Below are positions 7,093 to 9,017 of a stretch of DNA of 9,017 nt, piece by piece. Where the stretch lies: positions 1 to 9,017 of the forward strand of contig JAQTRN010000010.1 of NCBI GenBank assembly GCA_028711795.1, given 5' to 3'. The notes below the pieces were generated by a model. It had not been told where the DNA came from and ran no database searches. It saw nothing but the letters and a program-made list of their open reading frames with translations. Position 1 is the stretch's first letter, and each line of letters opens with the position of its first letter. The translations under genes were made by a program, and so were the position numbers. This DNA comes from Dehalococcoidales bacterium (lineage in GTDB: Bacteria > Chloroflexota > Dehalococcoidia > Dehalococcoidales > JAQTRN01).

Positions 7093-7105
7093 GCTGAATT
7101 TCAGC
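7093..7105. repeat. Short palindrome upstream of the cupin gene
   Basis: GCTGAATTTCAGC is a perfect 6-bp inverted repeat around one central base. It lies between the NIPSNAP stop and the ribosome-binding site of the cupin gene. As RNA it could form only a small hairpin; as DNA it could be a protein site. It may be chance. Confidence 0.3.
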
Positions 7106-7109
7106 GGAC

Positions 7110-7424
7110 TCACTTCATGGTCGAAAGTGGTGTCGGGACCATGAGCCTGGTGGTCTCATAGGCGATGAACGTCCGGAGGTGTTCCGATATTTTTACAAAT
7201 TCCGGGCTCCTCACTCTGGCCTCCTGGAACCGCTGCATGTGTGCCAGGTCGTCATACACCCAGAGATTGGTTACCTCATCCAGCGTCCCCACTAAAGTGT
7301 GCCACTGGCCGACAAGTCTCCTGCCCAGTTTCTCGGAGTTGGGGAGAAAGTCCTTCTTAAATACCTCCATAAAGTCGGCCATCTTGCCCGGCAGTACCCG
7401 AATGGACGCCTCCAGGTAAATCAT
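7110..7424 (-). CDS. NIPSNAP-like small dimeric alpha-beta barrel protein
   Basis: This is a 104-residue soluble protein starting MIYLEASIRVLPGKMADF. The pattern of a short first strand, a PGK turn, an amphipathic helix (about 13-34), a GQWHTLVGTLDEVTNLWVY strand pair (39-57) and a second helix (59-89) fits NIPSNAP proteins and related ferredoxin-like dimeric barrels. The G-x-L-D-E-V-x-x-L-W-x-Y block is the most family-like part. Such proteins often sit in degradation clusters, sometimes as small enzymes or accessory factors, but no catalytic residue can be named here. GGGAGGT lies seven bases before the ATG. It is first in a leftward pair with the cupin and divergent from the CaiC-like ligase. 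Family assignment is fairly good; function is unknown. Confidence 0.82.
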   Translation of the reverse strand: MIYLEASIRVLPGKMADFMEVFKKDFLPNSEKLGRRLVGQWHTLVGTLDEVTNLWVYDDLAHMQRFQEARVRSPEFVKISEHLRTFIAYETTRLMVPTPLSTMK

Positions 7425-7525
7425 AATCTATACCTCCCGCAGTCTGATTGGTTTCTATACCTGACATACTAACACTTAGGGGGACTAAATTCCATACGGG
7501 CACCTGGTAGTATACCCCGGTTGGT

Positions 7526-7555
7526 TTGACAGGAAATGGGTTGACCCGCTATATT
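7526..7555 (+). promoter_or_regulatory. Sigma-70-type promoter of the acyl-CoA ligase gene
   Basis: A perfect TTGACA (7526-7531) is followed after 18 bases by TATATT (7550-7555), five of six matches to the -10 consensus. Transcription would start near 7562, leaving a leader of about 33 bases before the ATG at 7595. Confidence 0.6.
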
Positions 7556-7587
7556 TTTCTATGATGGCGGAATTAAGATTAGCGGGT
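7544..7587. repeat. 8-bp inverted repeat around the ligase promoter, possible operator
   Basis: ACCCGCTA (7544-7551) and its exact complement TAGCGGGT (7580-7587) are separated by 28 bases. The left arm overlaps the edge of the -10 box, and the right arm overlaps the ribosome-binding site. The arm centres are 36 bases apart. Because the left arm lies before the predicted transcription start, the repeat would act in DNA rather than in RNA. A related short repeat, GGGT-TG-ACCC, occurs at 7538-7547. A regulator bound here would block the promoter. Confidence 0.3.
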
Positions 7588-7594
7588 GACTGTT

Positions 7595-9017
7595 ATGGCG
7601 GCCTGGAACATCATCGTTAACCGGAACCTGCGGACACTGGTCGAAGAGAGGGTATCCAACTCGCCAGACGCTCTTTTCCTCATTTTTGAAGACACCCAGG
7701 GGCATGTGGAGACGCTGACTTATCGCCAGTTTGGTGACAACATCAACCGGCTGGCCAATTTTCTGTTACGGACCGGTATCAAGAAGGGGGACAAAGTCAA
7801 TCTCCATCTACGTAACTGCCCCGATTTTTTGTATTGCTGGTTCGCGCTGGCCAAGATCGGAGCGGTAATGGTCCCGACCAATACACAACTGACCGCACCT
7901 GAACTACAGTACATCCTGAATCACGCCGAAGTGGTCCTCACCATTACCGAGCCTGACTACATCAGTTCAGTCCAGACAGCTCTGGCTGCATGTCCGGCAG
8001 TCGAACATGTTATCGTGTGCCGGACCCAGCAGCCGCTACCGGGGATGACGCTAATGGCGGATATCCTTCAGGGAGACCCGTCCCCACCCCCGGATGCCGG
8101 CTTATCGCCCCAGACTGATATGACTATCCTGTATACCTCCGGGACGACAGCCAAACCGAAAGGCGTTGTCTTGACGCATGGCTACTACCTCTGGATAGGA
8201 GAGCTGGTAGCCCAGCATGAACGACTGCGCCCCGATGACCGGTCGTTCGTCGTTTTGCCGCTTTTTCATGGAAACGCTCAGTTTTATTCCACCATGGCCA
8301 GCCTGACGGCCGGAGCATCAATGGCGCTGATGCAGACCTTCAGCGCCTCGAGGTATCTGGACCAGATAGCCAGACACGAAGCGACCGTAGCCAGCTTGTT
8401 CGCCGCCCCGATAAGAATGATACTGAACCAGCCGTCCAGCCAGCAGGCGAAGAAAAACAAGCTCCGGCTGGTACTGTTCGCCCAGAACGTTACCGCCGAG
8501 CAGCTTCAGGCCTTTGAGAAGATCGCCGGAGCCCCTCTGATCCAGCTCTACGGGCTCACCGAACGCAGTTTCCCGATGTGTAATCCGGTGTATGGCACCA
8601 GGGACGGTATGAGCATTGGCCGGCCTACGCTGGGAGTGGAAGTGAAAGTAGTGGATGACTCCGGCAATGAAGTGCCGCCCGGCAATATCGGCGAACTGAT
8701 TATCAAGGGTGTACCCGGTTGGACACTGATGAAAGAGTACTTCAAAGACCCTCAGGCGACCGCCACGGCCATACGTGACGGCTGGTTCTATACCGGCGAC
8801 AACGTCAGGATGGAAGATAACGGCTTCTTCTATTTTGTCGACCGGAAGAAGGACATGATAAAGAGAGCCGGCGAAAATGTGTCGGCGGCCGAGGTGGAGG
8901 GTGTGATCAATGAACACCCGAAGGTCCTGGAGTCAGCGGCGGTGGGCGTCCCCGATGAGATCAGAGACGAGACGATAAAGGTATTCGTCACGCTGAAAGA
9001 CGGTATGACGGCTACGG
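7595..9017 (+). CDS. CaiC-like AMP-forming acyl-CoA ligase, 3' end outside the window
   Basis: The first 474 residues of an ANL-superfamily enzyme, which activates a carboxylic acid to the acyl-adenylate and transfers it to CoA. Core motifs in order: TSGTTAKPKGV (181-191, the phosphate-binding loop), LPLFHGN (221-227), YGLTE (319-323), GWFYTGD (396-402, with the ribose-binding Asp402), and DRKKDMIKRAGENVSAAEVE (416-435, with hinge and Arg417). The C-terminal half resembles E. coli CaiC, crotonobetaine/carnitine-CoA ligase, in runs such as KEYF-x-x-PQATA and GFFYFVDR. CaiC has about 517 residues, so roughly 40-45 are missing here, including the expected catalytic lysine. Ala186 replaces the usual glycine after TSGTT. 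CaiC also deviates there, so this is probably a subfamily trait. The ATG at 7595 is chosen because GGTGA lies five bases upstream; an in-frame GTG at 7586 is the alternative. The true substrate is unknown. Confidence 0.93.
   Translation, partial: MAAWNIIVNRNLRTLVEERVSNSPDALFLIFEDTQGHVETLTYRQFGDNINRLANFLLRTGIKKGDKVNLHLRNCPDFLYCWFALAKIGAVMVPTNTQLTAPELQYILNHAEVVLTITEPDYISSVQTALAACPAVEHVIVCRTQQPLPGMTLMADILQGDPSPPPDAGLSPQTDMTILYTSGTTAKPKGVVLTHGYYLWIGELVAQHERLRPDDRSFVVLPLFHGNAQFYSTMASLTAGASMALMQTFSASRYLDQIARHEATVASLFAAPIRMILNQPSSQQAKKNKLRLVLFAQNVTAEQLQAFEKIAGAPLIQLYGLTERSFPMCNPVYGTRDGMSIGRPTLGVEVKVVDDSGNEVPPGNIGELIIKGVPGWTLMKEYFKDPQATATAIRDGWFYTGDNVRMEDNGFFYFVDRKKDMIKRAGENVSAAEVEGVINEHPKVLESAAVGVPDEIRDETIKVFVTLKDGMTAT

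Larger units (their letters stand above)
7425..7594. promoter_or_regulatory. Divergent intergenic control region
   Basis: This 170-base gap separates the leftward NIPSNAP/cupin pair from the rightward acyl-CoA ligase. It holds a strong rightward promoter and an inverted repeat, described separately. For leftward transcription the best -10 candidate is TATACT (complement of 7509-7514), but I see no convincing -35 for it. The arrangement suggests shared control of both units by one regulator, but no regulator gene is in the window. Confidence 0.45.

Noticed and set aside
7541..7565. Second promoter for the ligase from TTGACC (7541-7546) and TATGAT (7560-7565)
   Set aside because: The spacing of 13 bases is too short for a sigma-70 promoter; the TTGACA/TATATT pair with 18 bases is better.
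8318..8917. Open frame of 199 codons antisense to the acyl-CoA ligase
   Set aside because: The ligase motifs on the + strand are unmistakable; the antisense product is low-information and has no family features.

Overview
The window reads as a chromosomal piece of a moderately GC-rich bacterium. The most likely source is the Chloroflexota, probably class Dehalococcoidia. That placement is inferred from memory of the serA / class V aminotransferase / tyrS neighbourhood and from protein style; it was not computed. No phage, transposon, CRISPR, tRNA or rRNA was recognised.

Layout. Bases 1-307 hold no convincing gene. They contain a possible promoter (127-155), a 14-bp RNA hairpin (190-230) and the ribosome-binding region of a DUF1015 protein gene (308-1609, +). 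That gene converges on a four-gene leftward operon. In transcription order the operon is ribF (FAD synthetase/riboflavin kinase), tyrS (tyrosyl-tRNA synthetase), a class V PLP aminotransferase, and serA (3-phosphoglycerate dehydrogenase). The genes are 2, 26 and 2 bases apart, and a good sigma-70-type promoter lies upstream of ribF (6659-6687). A long hairpin (1579-1622) sits where DUF1015 and serA converge. Upstream of that operon is a two-gene leftward unit: a NIPSNAP-like small protein (7110-7424) and a single-domain cupin (6711-7073). Divergent from it is a CaiC-like acyl-CoA ligase (from 7595, +), which runs off the window end. The ligase has a strong promoter and a possible operator.

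How the genes may work together. SerA makes 3-phosphohydroxypyruvate. The adjacent aminotransferase is the natural candidate to convert it to phosphoserine, or else to interconvert serine/alanine and glyoxylate/pyruvate. No serC or serB is visible. The DUF1015 protein carries a DGHHR box reminiscent of the ParB/sulfiredoxin-like fold, which includes serine kinases, so it could be an unrecognised partner in serine metabolism. The right-hand part looks like a small accessory catabolic unit: CoA activation of a carboxylic acid, plus two small proteins of families often found in degradation clusters. I see no clearly novel system. The most useful leads are the DUF1015/serine link, the leader hairpin at 190-230, and the inverted repeat around the ligase promoter.
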